Below are positions 9,203 through 18,114 of a stretch of 64,000 nt of DNA, piece by piece. The DNA is from Winogradskyella alexanderae. GTDB lineage: Bacteria; Bacteroidota; Bacteroidia; Flavobacteriales; Flavobacteriaceae. Below the pieces are notes generated by a model. It was not told where the DNA came from. It worked only from the letters and a program-made list of their open reading frames with translations, and did no database searches. Position 1 is the first letter of the stretch, and the number at the start of each line of letters is the position of its first letter. The translations under genes and the position numbers were made by a program. Where the stretch lies: positions 1 to 64,000 of the forward strand of contig NZ_JAIUJR010000001.1 in assembly GCF_020166335.1 (NCBI RefSeq), read 5' to 3'.

Positions 9203-10366
9203 TTAATTTCTACTGCCGAGTGCTGGCATACCTTGAATTTGATTCCAGATTTTAATATTATCTGATTTTGAAATCCCATTTTTAACCTCTACATAAATTC
9301 CATCGCTAATCCCTAACTCAATCTCTCTTCTCTCAAATTCTTGGTCTCCTACAGCCACTTCAACAAACGGTTTTTGAGTTTTCCTATCATATTGCACCAA
9401 TGCCTCTCTTATAGCCAATACTTTATCTGCCTTATCTAGAATGATCGAAGCGTTTGCACTTAGGCCTGCCCTAATAAATGTAGAGTCCAAATTCTTTAAT
9501 GACCCTTTAATCGAAAATTGAATAGCTCCATTTTCAGCAATTCCTTTCGGTGCGATGTAATCTAAAACCGCATCAAATTTTGTATTTTCAATAGCTCCAA
9601 CAGTGATTTCTAAAGGAAGTCCCTCTTTAATTTTCCCTACTTCGCTTTCATCAATTTTCCCTTCAAATATCATTTTTTTAATATCCGCCAAAGAAGCTAT
9701 TGAGGTACCTTCGTTAAAGTTATTTGCCTCAATGACTTGGTTTCCTTCTTTTATTGGTACATCTAAAACCATTCCTGCAACCGTTGCTCTTACCTGGGTT
9801 TGCGCAATATTCCCAAGACCTGATGTGGTACCAGTTTTAATGATATCATAATTTTGTCTTGACTGTTGAAGGTTAATTCTAGCCTGCTCTACTTGTTGTT
9901 TAGCCTGTAAATAAGTGTTATTTACCTGATCAAACTCATTTGCCGCAATTACACCCTTATCAAATAATTCTTTTTGACGATCGTAGACAGCCTTTTGGGT
10001 TTTAAAATTTATTTCTGCCGTTTCTAAAGCTGTTCTATTAGAAGCTATATTATTTTTAGCACTTGTTAAATTAGAAACATTTGGTATTACTCTAATCTGC
10101 GCTATTAAATCACCTTGTTGGACAAATTCGCCCGCCTCAATAAAAACCTCTTCTACTACACCAGAAATATTTGGTTTAATTAACACCTCTTCCTTTGGTA
10201 CAATGCTTCCTGTTGCCATTGTTTTTACAACAATAGTTTGCTGAGAAGGTGTTTCCGTTGCGTAGACAATAGGATCCTCCTGATTTTTTTGCCATAAATA
10301 AATTAGTGCCGTTGCAAATGCAGCAACAATGACTATTAATAAAATTACTGTGGTTGTTCGTTTCAT
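9203..10366 (-). CDS. MacA/HlyD-type periplasmic adaptor of an efflux system (first copy in operon)
   Basis: A 387-residue adaptor with an N-terminal membrane anchor (about residues 6-25), a lipoyl half (GVVEEVFIEAGEFVQQGDLI), an alpha hairpin (about 85-175), the second lipoyl half with VLDVPIKEGNQVIEANNFNEG and beta-barrel/membrane-proximal strands. It follows the second permease gene by 27 bases and precedes tolC. It resembles the adaptor at 6503-7807 in fold but is clearly different in sequence and length, so the operon either supplies two alternative adaptors or a mixed ring. Confidence 0.88.
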   Translation of the reverse strand: MKRTTTVILLIVIVAAFATALIYLWQKNQEDPIVYATETPSQQTIVVKTMATGSIVPKEEVLIKPNISGVVEEVFIEAGEFVQQGDLIAQIRVIPNVSNLTSAKNNIASNRTALETAEINFKTQKAVYDRQKELFDKGVIAANEFDQVNNTYLQAKQQVEQARINLQQSRQNYDIIKTGTTSGLGNIAQTQVRATVAGMVLDVPIKEGNQVIEANNFNEGTSIASLADIKKMIFEGKIDESEVGKIKEGLPLEITVGAIENTKFDAVLDYIAPKGIAENGAIQFSIKGSLKNLDSTFIRAGLSANASIILDKADKVLAIREALVQYDRKTQKPFVEVAVGDQEFERREIELGISDGIYVEVKNGISKSDNIKIWNQIQGMPALGSRN

Positions 10367-10393
10367 TACGGTGTAATTATTTAATTTTTGAAG

Positions 10394-11653
10394 TTATTCA
10401 ATTCTGAGTGCATCTACTGGTTTCATTCTAGTTGCACTGTTAGCTGGAATCATTCCTGCTAATAATCCTGATACTATTAATATGGTAAGTGCAGTAAAAA
10501 TAACTGACATTCCTACACTTGGATTCGCAAAATTCTCAACAGGTCCACTTTGGTCTAATGAATAATTCATTAACCAAATAACACCGCCTGCAAAAGCCAC
10601 ACCAGTCATTCCTGAAAGTATGGTAAGAATCAAGCTTTCTTGTAAAATTTGTAATCTTATATTCCATGGCGTAGCACCCAAAGCTCTTCTAACGCCAATT
10701 TCTTTGGTTCTTTCTTTAACAACAATTAGCATGATGTTGCTGATGCCAATAATACCGGACAATAGTATTAACGCTCCTACAAAGTATCCTACCAAGGTGA
10801 GAATAGAGAAGAGTCCAGTTACCTTTGCAAAATCTTCAGAAATATCTCTATGACCAAACGCTCTATTATCGTTCGGGTGAATCGTATGTCTTCCTTTTAA
10901 CACATTAAAAATTCTTTCTTTTAAGCCAGTAATACCATATTCATCATAGGCTGTGATGGCCATCCATCCAACGCGATCTCCGTAGTTAAAGGCTTGATTA
11001 AAAGTTGAAAATGGAATAAATATGGTATTAGCCTCTTCCTCGCTATCGCCTTGGCTGTTTACATTCTTAAAAACGCCAACCACCATAAAATTGACACCAT
11101 TTATTTTAATGTAGGTCCCTATAGCATCTTCTCCCTTATCGTATAAAGAAGCAACAACATCAACTCCAATAACACAAATCTTGCGTTTTGCATTAATGTC
11201 TGAATGACTTATAAAACGCCCTTGAAGAATATCCATTGGAAGTTGTTCAATAAATTCCGGATAATCTCCATAAATTTGAAAAGCTCCAATCTTTGTGCCT
11301 CTAGTGACATTGTTAGCGCCACGATAGCCACCTAGTGAATTTCGAGGCGATACATATTTTAATTCAGGGAACTCAGATTTGAGCGCCTTGACATCATCTA
11401 ACTTATAATTAAATCGTCTTCCTTTAGGCAAACCCTTATATGGGATTGAAACCCTTTGGGTCCAGGTAAACATGGAATTGGCCGCAAAATTGTCAAAACT
11501 TGCGATAACACCATTTTTAAGACCATTGGTTAAAGCCAACAATAAAACCAAAATAGTTATACCCCAAAACACACCAAATGCCGTTAGTAGTGTTCTGAAC
11601 TTATTTGCAGTTAATGCTTCTAATATTTCGTCCCAACGATCTTTATTAAACAT
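10394..11653 (-). CDS. MacB-type ABC transporter permease
   Basis: A 419-residue permease with the MacB/FtsX layout: first membrane helix at about residues 20-42 (GVFWGITILVLLLALTNG), a large periplasmic MacB-PCD domain to about 280, then three membrane helices ending with PANSATRMKPVDALRIE, the usual C-terminal coupling motif. It has no fused ATPase, unlike enterobacterial MacB. It lies 1 base after the sister permease at 11655-12899 and would share the ATPase at 12892-13593. Confidence 0.9.
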   Translation of the reverse strand: MFNKDRWDEILEALTANKFRTLLTAFGVFWGITILVLLLALTNGLKNGVIASFDNFAANSMFTWTQRVSIPYKGLPKGRRFNYKLDDVKALKSEFPELKYVSPRNSLGGYRGANNVTRGTKIGAFQIYGDYPEFIEQLPMDILQGRFISHSDINAKRKICVIGVDVVASLYDKGEDAIGTYIKINGVNFMVVGVFKNVNSQGDSEEEANTIFIPFSTFNQAFNYGDRVGWMAITAYDEYGITGLKERIFNVLKGRHTIHPNDNRAFGHRDISEDFAKVTGLFSILTLVGYFVGALILLSGIIGISNIMLIVVKERTKEIGVRRALGATPWNIRLQILQESLILTILSGMTGVAFAGGVIWLMNYSLDQSGPVENFANPSVGMSVIFTALTILIVSGLLAGMIPANSATRMKPVDALRIE

Positions 11654-11654
11654 C

Positions 11655-12899
11655 CTATTCGTCCCTTAATGCTATTATTGGTTTTATTTTAGCTGCCCTG
11701 TATGCTGGTACAAATCCTGCAAAGCTTCCTGCTCCAACCAGTAAAAATACTGTGTAAAGTGCTGTGTTAAAATCTACTTGAGGATATTTTATGTAGTCAT
11801 TATCAATTGTTGGTCCTACTAGCTCTAATAATCCCAGGCCTAAAATTAGTCCGAATAAACCTGAAAACATGGTTACGAAGATCGCTTCTTGAAGAATCAT
11901 TCCTACTATAGATAATGGAACTGCACCTAGAGCTTTGCGTATGCCGATTTCTTTTGTACGTTCCTTAACGATAATTATCATGATATTACCTACCCCAACA
12001 ACTCCTGCGATAATGGTTCCTATTCCAACAAACCAGAACACCGCTTTTATAATATCAATAAGAGAATATATTTTTTGAGCTTCTTCAAGTGTGTTACTTA
12101 CGCGAATAGCAGCCGTATCATCTGGAGCAATAATATACTTTTGCTTTAAATCTCTTTCTATATTTTCTAAAAGCAGATTAGATACTTCAACAGATTTAGC
12201 TAAACTTTTTTGCATTGGAACTGTAAACTCCATATTGCGTATTCTATCACCTCCATTGAATGCGACTTGAGCCGCTGAAATAGGGATGTACACATTGTCT
12301 TCCTCACGTTCTCCTCCAGGATCTGAATATACACCCACAACCTTGAAATTAATTCCGAAAATAGAAACCATTTCGTCAATAGGATTTTTACCCTTGAACA
12401 TTTCGCTTTTTACCTTCGTTCCGATGACAATCACTTTTCTTGCCTCGTTCTGGTCGGCTTGATTTATAAATCTTCCATCTACAATATTGGCGTTTTCTAT
12501 GTATTGAAAATCTGGAAGAATTCCCTGAACACTGAAATTACCAGTTTCATTTTTATAGACAATTTGCCCACTCCAGATTGAATAGTTGGCAGAACGATAT
12601 TCTAAATAATCGTCATAAGTAGAACTTATGGTTTCAAAGTCTTCGTTTTTAAGCTGAATTCTTCGGTTTGGATTTAGTCCTTTATAGCTTTTTGTAGTAC
12701 TTCTAGTTCTAACACTTATTTCATTCGTAGCATCGTCTGAAAATTGTTCCGTTACACCATTCTGGATTCCTGAACTGAACCCTAGCAAAACCACCAAAAT
12801 AAATATTCCTGACGCTACAGATACTCCAGTAAGGATAGTTCTAAGTTTATTCTTTCTTAGGGTCTCAAATATTTCTTGCCAACGCTCTATATTAAACAT
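11655..12899 (-). CDS. MacB-type ABC transporter permease
   Basis: A 414-residue permease of the same family as its neighbour: MFNIERWQEIFETLRKNKLR start, first helix at about 23-45, MacB-PCD periplasmic domain, three C-terminal helices and a KIKPIIALRDE end. The coupling stretch KERTKEIGIRKALGA is shared almost exactly with the other permease (KERTKEIGVRRALGA). Its start overlaps the end of the ATPase gene by 8 bases, which indicates translational coupling. The two permeases probably form a heterodimer; that is inference. Confidence 0.9.
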   Translation of the reverse strand: MFNIERWQEIFETLRKNKLRTILTGVSVASGIFILVVLLGFSSGIQNGVTEQFSDDATNEISVRTRSTTKSYKGLNPNRRIQLKNEDFETISSTYDDYLEYRSANYSIWSGQIVYKNETGNFSVQGILPDFQYIENANIVDGRFINQADQNEARKVIVIGTKVKSEMFKGKNPIDEMVSIFGINFKVVGVYSDPGGEREEDNVYIPISAAQVAFNGGDRIRNMEFTVPMQKSLAKSVEVSNLLLENIERDLKQKYIIAPDDTAAIRVSNTLEEAQKIYSLIDIIKAVFWFVGIGTIIAGVVGVGNIMIIIVKERTKEIGIRKALGAVPLSIVGMILQEAIFVTMFSGLFGLILGLGLLELVGPTIDNDYIKYPQVDFNTALYTVFLLVGAGSFAGFVPAYRAAKIKPIIALRDE

Positions 12900-13593
12900 G
12901 TTCCTTAGCTCTTATTTGTTTGACTGGACTATCATCAATGATTACACCATCCTTAAGCTGAACAATTCGCTTTGTCATTTGTGCAATATCATTTTCGTGA
13001 GTGACAATAAGAATAGTTTTTCCTTCATCATTAATCCCTTGAATTAAATCCATAACTTCATGTGAGGTAACAGAATCTAATGCTCCTGTCGGCTCATCCG
13101 CTAACAATACCTTGGGGTCACTTGCAAGTGCTCTAGCAACCGCAACCCGTTGTTTCTGACCACCCGATAGTTCGCTAGGTAAATGGTGGGACCAATCTGC
13201 CAATCCCACTTTCTCTAAATAATACTCCGCCTTTTCAATTCGTTCTTTACGCTTCAAACCCTGATAATACAAGGGCATGGCTACGTTATCTAAGGCAGTT
13301 TTATAATTGATAAGATTAAATGACTGAAAAATGAAACCTAGGAATTTATTTCTGTATCTAGCGGCAATTTTTTCATTTAGATTTTTGATCGGTACTCCAT
13401 CAAGAATATAGCTTCCACTATCTGCTTCATCTAACATACCTAAAATATTAAGTAATGTTGATTTTCCTGAACCCGATGAGCCCATGATGGAAACCAGCTC
13501 ACCTTCCTTGACATTAAAATTGATTCCCTTAAGCACATGAAGTGAATTACTACCCATGTGATAAGATTTGTGTAAATCTTTAATCTGAATCAT
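12892..13593 (-). CDS. ABC transporter ATP-binding protein (MacB/LolD class)
   Basis: A 233-residue cytoplasmic ATPase. Walker A is GSSGSGKST at residues 38-46, the signature is LSGGQKQRVAVARALA, Walker B is VLLADEPTGALD and the H-loop is IVTHE. Length and motifs fit the MacB/LolD/FtsE group, which drive mechanotransmission rather than transmembrane transport. It is the first gene of the leftward exporter operon. A 98-base gap with a terminator separates it from the oxidase assembly genes upstream. The substrate cannot be told; antibiotics, peptides or lipoproteins are possible. Confidence 0.93.
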   Translation of the reverse strand: MIQIKDLHKSYHMGSNSLHVLKGINFNVKEGELVSIMGSSGSGKSTLLNILGMLDEADSGSYILDGVPIKNLNEKIAARYRNKFLGFIFQSFNLINYKTALDNVAMPLYYQGLKRKERIEKAEYYLEKVGLADWSHHLPSELSGGQKQRVAVARALASDPKVLLADEPTGALDSVTSHEVMDLIQGINDEGKTILIVTHENDIAQMTKRIVQLKDGVIIDDSPVKQIRAKEHV

Positions 13594-13693
13594 AGTCGGT
13601 TGTTAATTTGGTACAATGTTATGAAAATCACCAAGGTAATTGTGCCAACAAATTGTTAAGACTTCCTTGAATTAACGTATGATTAAGACTTCT

Positions 13694-13718
13694 AAAAAGA
13701 GATTTTGTTACAAAATCT
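13694..13718 (-). terminator. terminator of the SCO1-DUF420 operon
   Basis: A perfect inverted repeat, AGATTTTGT / ACAAAATCT (13700-13708 and 13710-13718), overlaps the stop codon of the small CxxC protein and, read leftward, is followed by C and five T residues (13698-13694). Confidence 0.75.
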
Positions 13719-13950
13719 AAGTTATATTTTTTTGTTTGGGAGATTTATTGAATTGCCTATAAATTATATAGCCAAAAACACCAACTAAAATATAGGGTAT
13801 TGCCATTAAAAAAACGATACCATCATTGATACCTTCAGCCGCAGCTTGGTCGTCACCACTTTCTAACACAGCTCTACACATTGCACATTGTGACCATGCC
13901 TTTGTTACAGAAAAAAGCGTGAAAACGACTAAAGCAATTCTATATTTCAT
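13717..13950 (-). CDS. small membrane-anchored CAMC-motif protein beside oxidase assembly genes
   Basis: A 77-residue protein. Residues 1-20 look like a signal peptide (RIALVVFTLFSVTKAWS), followed directly by QCAMCRAVLESG with C22 and C25, and then one membrane helix at about 45-64 (GIVFLMAIPYILVGVFGYII) with a basic tail. I chose the ATG at 13950, 2 bases after the DUF420 stop, because the upstream extension runs back into that gene. The CxxC faces the periplasm if the signal peptide is real. Position after SCO1 and DUF420 suggests a role in metal or thiol handling during oxidase assembly. I know no characterised homologue. Confidence 0.75.
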   Translation of the reverse strand: MKYRIALVVFTLFSVTKAWSQCAMCRAVLESGDDQAAAEGINDGIVFLMAIPYILVGVFGYIIYRQFNKSPKQKNIT

Positions 13951-13952
13951 AT

Positions 13953-14498
13953 TTATGCGTAATAGGGTGAAATCATTAAATAAACCACTACTCCTGTTAC
14001 AGCGACATAGAGCCAAATAGGAAATGTAATCTTTGCAATTTTCTTATGACGCTCTATGTTATTAGTTATGGCTCTTACGTAGGTTATTAGAACAAATGGA
14101 ATTACAACAATTGATAATAATATATGCGTTACTAAAATAAAGTAGTACACATATTTAATAATACCTTCTCCCCCAAATTTAGTAGAGTCGCTAGTCATAT
14201 GATAGGCCACATACATTACCAAAAAGGCGACAGAACACCATATTGCAGTAGTCATTAAATTTTCATGGAGTACCAGATTCTTGTTTTTAATTGCAATAAA
14301 GGCAATAATCAATAGCAAGGCTGTTATACCATTTATTGTAGCATAAATAGGCGGAAGAAACGTTAACGGTTCTACATCAAAACCTAGTTCCCTTAAATTA
14401 ATACCAAACAAGGCTGCCACTGCTACAGGTATTACGATAGACAACACAACAATCCATTTATTGTATTTCTTTTCTTTTTCTATATCTACTGAATTCAT
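13953..14498 (-). CDS. DUF420 membrane protein, probable oxidase maturation factor (CtaM/YozB-like)
   Basis: A 181-residue protein with about five membrane helices (starts near residues 15, 45, 80, 115 and 157). Histidines lie at helix edges (LHENL, YVAYHM, VTHILL, RHKKI), which fits the DUF420 family. The Gram-positive DUF420 protein CtaM is needed for heme-copper oxidase maturation; that is established for Firmicutes, and transfer to this organism is inference. It lies 2 bases after SCO1 and 2 bases before the CAMC protein, so all are one transcript. Confidence 0.82.
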   Translation of the reverse strand: MNSVDIEKEKKYNKWIVVLSIVIPVAVAALFGINLRELGFDVEPLTFLPPIYATINGITALLLIIAFIAIKNKNLVLHENLMTTAIWCSVAFLVMYVAYHMTSDSTKFGGEGIIKYVYYFILVTHILLSIVVIPFVLITYVRAITNNIERHKKIAKITFPIWLYVAVTGVVVYLMISPYYA

Positions 14499-14500
14499 AT

Positions 14501-15253
14501 TTATTCTTTCAATAATTTAGCGATGTCTTCTTTTAATATTGTAATTTCTTGAGGAATGCCTTCGTCATCAACACCTTGATCTTCCGGAACCAAGCCATTA
14601 TAAAAAATTAAAGGATTTCCAAAGTTATCTCTTCTAGATCTTATAAATCCTTTCTTATCAATAAGTGCAAAATTTCCAGAATGCTCAAAACCACCTTCAA
14701 CAGTATCGTCTTTGGCTGTGTAGAGGTTAAATCCTTCGTTTGCCAACTTGTAGATTTCTGTTTCATCTCCAGTCATTAGATGCCAGTTTGGGTTTGTAAT
14801 ACCATATTTTTCTGCGTATGACTTTAATACTTCTGGTGTATCTATCTCTGGAGTTATTGTAAATGATGCAACACCAAAATCCTCAAAATCCTCAAACTGA
14901 TTTTGTATTTCCACAAGATTCCTGTTCATTATTGGACAAATTGTTGGGCAAGTGGTAAAAAAGAATTCTACAACGTATACTTTGCCCAAATAGTCTTCAT
15001 TAGAAATTATTTGGCCGTCTTGATTTGTAAAACGAAATTCTGGTACTTTTTTGGGTGACCCATTTATATCCAAGTAAGCCAAATCACTTTTATTTTCATT
15101 AATATTAGTTTTCGAGACCTCCTTACTGCGACTTTCTTCTCTTGTAACATCATTGTTTGATATTCGATCTAGGATTCTTGGTATGAAGATTATCCCGAAT
15201 ACTAATATTATGAACGCAATCCCAACGTAAGAATAGTTTGTTTTTTTACTCAT
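14501..15253 (-). CDS. sco1: SCO1/SenC/PrrC family copper chaperone
   Basis: A 250-residue protein with one N-terminal membrane anchor (residues about 8-28) and a periplasmic thioredoxin-like domain. The copper ligands are all present: C102 and C106 in TTCPTICPIMN, and H191 in FEHSGNF. SCO proteins deliver copper to the CuA site of cytochrome oxidase subunit II, here encoded at 37303-38364. It overlaps the upstream gene by 8 bases. Full length for the family. Confidence 0.93.
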   Translation of the reverse strand: MSKKTNYSYVGIAFIILVFGIIFIPRILDRISNNDVTREESRSKEVSKTNINENKSDLAYLDINGSPKKVPEFRFTNQDGQIISNEDYLGKVYVVEFFFTTCPTICPIMNRNLVEIQNQFEDFEDFGVASFTITPEIDTPEVLKSYAEKYGITNPNWHLMTGDETEIYKLANEGFNLYTAKDDTVEGGFEHSGNFALIDKKGFIRSRRDNFGNPLIFYNGLVPEDQGVDDEGIPQEITILKEDIAKLLKE

Positions 15254-15950
15254 CGGTCTGTTTTAAATCTATAGCACGTCTTGAGTCTGAATTCTGAAAC
15301 TTGCCTTTTCTTTTTTGTCTATATTCTGTAAAAAGAATGCGCATGTCGTCACTCATTTTATTTTTAATTTCCGCCACTTCAATACAATTGTAAGCATATA
15401 GCTCGCGTAGCGGTTTATTTGCCTCAATTTCTCTTTTTTCACGGTCATCTAATCGCCCTCTTTGATTTAGGTCTTTGTCAATTATAAAAACCTCATCTGT
15501 AGCAAGATTTGCATCTAACTCCTTTGTTGACTTCAGACTAGAGTATATTTCTCTTATTTTACCTTCAGGTATAAAAACATAGTGCCAGAACTTAAGATCT
15601 TCGTATTTGGCAATTTCCTTATTTAATTTATCATATTCTTCTTGAACTCCCTCTGTTCCTATTACTACTATCTGAAATTTCTTGAACCCTTTAAATTTGT
15701 CGTAAACTAACTCCTTCAAATTAGATCCTGCTATTGCCTTTTCTATAGGTTTATTTCCAAAAAAAGCTAGCACAGTTATATGGTCCTTTAGTTTAATTTC
15801 ATTTGACGATGTTATATCTTTAATGTTATTATTAACAATTTCTAAAGGTTCATAATTATGAGTAGATGGGTATAGTATTAACAAAAACGCAACTGGCAAA
15901 AAGAATAGAATTGTCAGTACTGAGTAGCGTTTTAATTTCTCGTTTTTCAT
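15246..15950 (-). CDS. membrane-anchored SCO/thioredoxin-like protein lacking the cysteine pair
   Basis: A 234-residue protein with an N-terminal anchor (residues about 10-28) and a soluble domain. The body looks like a degenerate SCO/thioredoxin fold: the strand ITVLAFFGNKPIEKA stands where CxxxC would be, and FIIDKDLNQRGRLDDREK matches the late SCO strand. The only cysteine is near residue 189 (AYNCIEV). I chose the ATG at 15950, because the longer frame from 16001 runs through the terminator of the upstream operon. It overlaps sco1 by 8 bases and is probably co-translated with it. Function unknown; a structural partner of SCO1 is a reasonable guess. Confidence 0.8.
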   Translation of the reverse strand: MKNEKLKRYSVLTILFFLPVAFLLILYPSTHNYEPLEIVNNNIKDITSSNEIKLKDHITVLAFFGNKPIEKAIAGSNLKELVYDKFKGFKKFQIVVIGTEGVQEEYDKLNKEIAKYEDLKFWHYVFIPEGKIREIYSSLKSTKELDANLATDEVFIIDKDLNQRGRLDDREKREIEANKPLRELYAYNCIEVAEIKNKMSDDMRILFTEYRQKRKGKFQNSDSRRAIDLKQTDE

Positions 15951-15962
15951 AGTGCAAAAATA

Positions 15963-15992
15963 AAAAAGGTGGTTCAATAAAACCACCTTTTT
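15963..15992 (-). terminator. terminator after the ctaB-cox III-cox IV operon
   Basis: AAAAAGGTGGTT (15963-15974) pairs perfectly with AACCACCTTTTT (15981-15992) around a six-base loop. Read leftward it gives a 12-pair hairpin whose 3' arm ends in a T-run. It lies between the subunit IV gene and the SCO-like gene. Confidence 0.88.
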
Positions 15993-16019
15993 AAATATCA
16001 TTTAACGTAACCTTTTTCT

Positions 16020-16466
16020 TTAAAAATCACGCTTTATCAAAGCATCTTCAGAATTATAAACTTCAAAAACATAGCCTCCCTCTTGTAACAAGATAAAGAT
16101 TAGATAACAGATAAGAAAAACACCCGTCCAAACAACCATTTTTCTCAAACTTCCCTTTTCATCTCTCATGTGCATGAAATCCCACGTAATGTAATATGCT
16201 TTTACCAAGGTGAGTACAATGAATATTAAATTTAACGGTTTCATGTATATGAATGGTGAGAGCAAAATATTTCCTAATGTAGCAAAGAAACCACCCTCAA
16301 ATGGGGATAACCATGTATACATAAGAAACTCTGGTTTATATATACCTAACAGTACCTCTACCGCTGTAACAACTGTTAAAAAGACTAGTACACCCCAAAT
16401 TTTCTGAGTGTTAGACTTAAATTTCCAAAGTCCTCTAAATATTTCTAATTTATGTTCGTGCGCCAT
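16020..16466 (-). CDS. cytochrome c oxidase subunit IV family protein
   Basis: A 148-residue protein with three or four membrane helices (about residues 22-42, 56-75, 79-98 and 112-133) and a conserved HMRDEKGSLRKMV loop. It matches the bacterial caa3/aa3 subunit IV family, an accessory inner-membrane subunit. It follows the large subunit III gene by 19 bases and ends the first oxidase block, before the terminator at 15963-15992. Confidence 0.88.
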   Translation of the reverse strand: MAHEHKLEIFRGLWKFKSNTQKIWGVLVFLTVVTAVEVLLGIYKPEFLMYTWLSPFEGGFFATLGNILLSPFIYMKPLNLIFIVLTLVKAYYITWDFMHMRDEKGSLRKMVVWTGVFLICYLIFILLQEGGYVFEVYNSEDALIKRDF

Positions 16467-16485
16467 AATGATTTTTAATATTTTA

Positions 16486-17487
16486 TTAAACTAAGTAGAA
16501 GAATGTAAATACGAATACCCAAACTAAATCGACAAAGTGCCAGTAAAGACCAACTTTCTCAACCATTTCGTAACTACCACGTCTTTCATAGGTACCTAGT
16601 ATAACATTAAACCAGATAATTATATTAATTACTACTCCAGAAAATACGTGGAATCCGTGAAAACCGGTGATAAAGAAAAAGAAATCAGCAAAAAGAGAGG
16701 TGCCATATTCATTAACTCTTAAGTTAGCGCCCTTAACTACCAGTTGTCCATTGTCTTTTATCTGTTTTAGGGATTCTTCTCTAGATAATATTGTTTTTTC
16801 ACCTTCGTCATTTATAATTTGAGTTCTAACCAAGATGTTTTCATTCGCTTCAAGACCATTGTATATTTCACTAACAGTATACGGTGGTAAAGCCTCTTCT
16901 GTCACGTACCATAGTCCATTTTTGCGTTCATGCTCTGTTCTAACGGTGGCTTCTGTTATTGCAAAATCCTCAATAGAAATTCGCTTGAATTTCTCTTTCC
17001 CGTCTACAGTAACATACTCTCCAAATTGTAAAATATTACCACCTTTAGTTTGTACAGCGCCATAATCCCCATTAATAAAAGTTGCCCACTCCCAAGCTTG
17101 AGAACCAACGAATATCGCACCACCTATAATGGTTAAAAAGAGATATAGCGTCACCTTGGCTTTATTCATATGATGCCCGGCATCTACGGCTAATACCATA
17201 GTAACGGAAGACATAATTAGAATAAATGTCATGAAAGCAACATAAATCATTGGTAACTCTTGGCCATGTAAAAACGGAACGTGCGTAAATACCTCATCAG
17301 CAATTGGCCATTCTTTAATGAATTTGAATCTTGAGAAACCATATGCTGCTAAGAAGCCAGAGAAAGTCAAGGCATCAGATACGATAAAAAACCACATCAT
17401 AAGCTTGCCGTAACTTGCTCCAAGTGGTCTATTTCCTCCGCCCCATGTTTTTCCTTCTGTACCAGTACTTGCTACTGTAGAATCCAT
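16486..17487 (-). CDS. cytochrome c oxidase subunit III with large loop insertion
   Basis: A 333-residue heme-copper oxidase subunit III. The helices are recognisable: MMWFFIVSDALTFSGFLAAY, the segments at about 78-100 and 110-132, then FADFFFFITGFHGFHVFSGV and YWHFVDLVWVFVFTFFYLV. Between the third and fourth helices there is a hydrophilic insertion at about residues 141-260, absent from the usual 200-residue form and from the sister gene upstream. The insertion should face the periplasm by topology (inference). It starts 36 bases after the small subunit III gene. Confidence 0.9.
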   Translation of the reverse strand: MDSTVASTGTEGKTWGGGNRPLGASYGKLMMWFFIVSDALTFSGFLAAYGFSRFKFIKEWPIADEVFTHVPFLHGQELPMIYVAFMTFILIMSSVTMVLAVDAGHHMNKAKVTLYLFLTIIGGAIFVGSQAWEWATFINGDYGAVQTKGGNILQFGEYVTVDGKEKFKRISIEDFAITEATVRTEHERKNGLWYVTEEALPPYTVSEIYNGLEANENILVRTQIINDEGEKTILSREESLKQIKDNGQLVVKGANLRVNEYGTSLFADFFFFITGFHGFHVFSGVVINIIIWFNVILGTYERRGSYEMVEKVGLYWHFVDLVWVFVFTFFYLV

Positions 17488-17523
17488 AAGTCTATTTTAA
17501 GTTTTAAGATTGGACAAAAATAA

Positions 17524-18114
17524 TCAAATTATATATCTAAAAAAATATAAAAACAAAAACAGCACAACCCATAGGATATCTACAAAATGCCAGAAAATAG
17601 AAGCGAGTTCAAAACCAAGCATATTCTCTGAATTATACTTCTTTTTAAAATGATTATAAATAACAACAATTAGTGCGATTAACCCAGCAATGACGTGTGC
17701 AATATGAACAACAGCTATGATGTAGATAAAGGAAACTGTAACGTTGCTGGTAGGTCCAGTGAAGTTATATCCAGCCTCAATTAATTCTCCGAAACCTGCA
17801 AATTGATTGTAAATAAAAGCAACACCCAAAACAAACGTAAATAACAATCCTATGGTTACACCTTGTAGATTGTTCTGCTTGAGTGCTTTTTTAGCGACTA
17901 TTAATGTTACACTACTAACAATTATTAATATTAAGCTAATTAAAAATGCATTTGGCAATTGAAAATCCTCCAGCCAATCTTCCCGTTTTCTGCTTACTAT
18001 AAATGCACTTATTAGCCCAGCGAATGTCATGATCAGAGATCCTATACCAAACCACAACATCATTTTTTTTGATCTATTCTGTTTTTCTTCTTGTGTTCCT
18101 TCTGTTAAATCCAT
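17524..18114 (-). CDS. cytochrome c oxidase subunit III (short form)
   Basis: A 196-residue subunit III homologue with about five membrane helices and the conserved end FWHFVDILWVVLFLFLYFFRYI. The helix region VVHIAHVIAGLIALIVVIYNH corresponds to the His-containing helix of subunit III. The gene begins 1 base after ctaB and is followed by a second, larger subunit III gene. Having two is common in this family of bacteria and may reflect a split of roles. Confidence 0.88.
   Translation of the reverse strand: MDLTEGTQEEKQNRSKKMMLWFGIGSLIMTFAGLISAFIVSRKREDWLEDFQLPNAFLISLILIIVSSVTLIVAKKALKQNNLQGVTIGLLFTFVLGVAFIYNQFAGFGELIEAGYNFTGPTSNVTVSFIYIIAVVHIAHVIAGLIALIVVIYNHFKKKYNSENMLGFELASIFWHFVDILWVVLFLFLYFFRYII

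Noticed and set aside
15951..16001. N-terminal extension of the SCO-like gene
   Set aside because: It reads through the perfect terminator hairpin at 15963-15992; the ATG at 15950 gives a normal membrane anchor.
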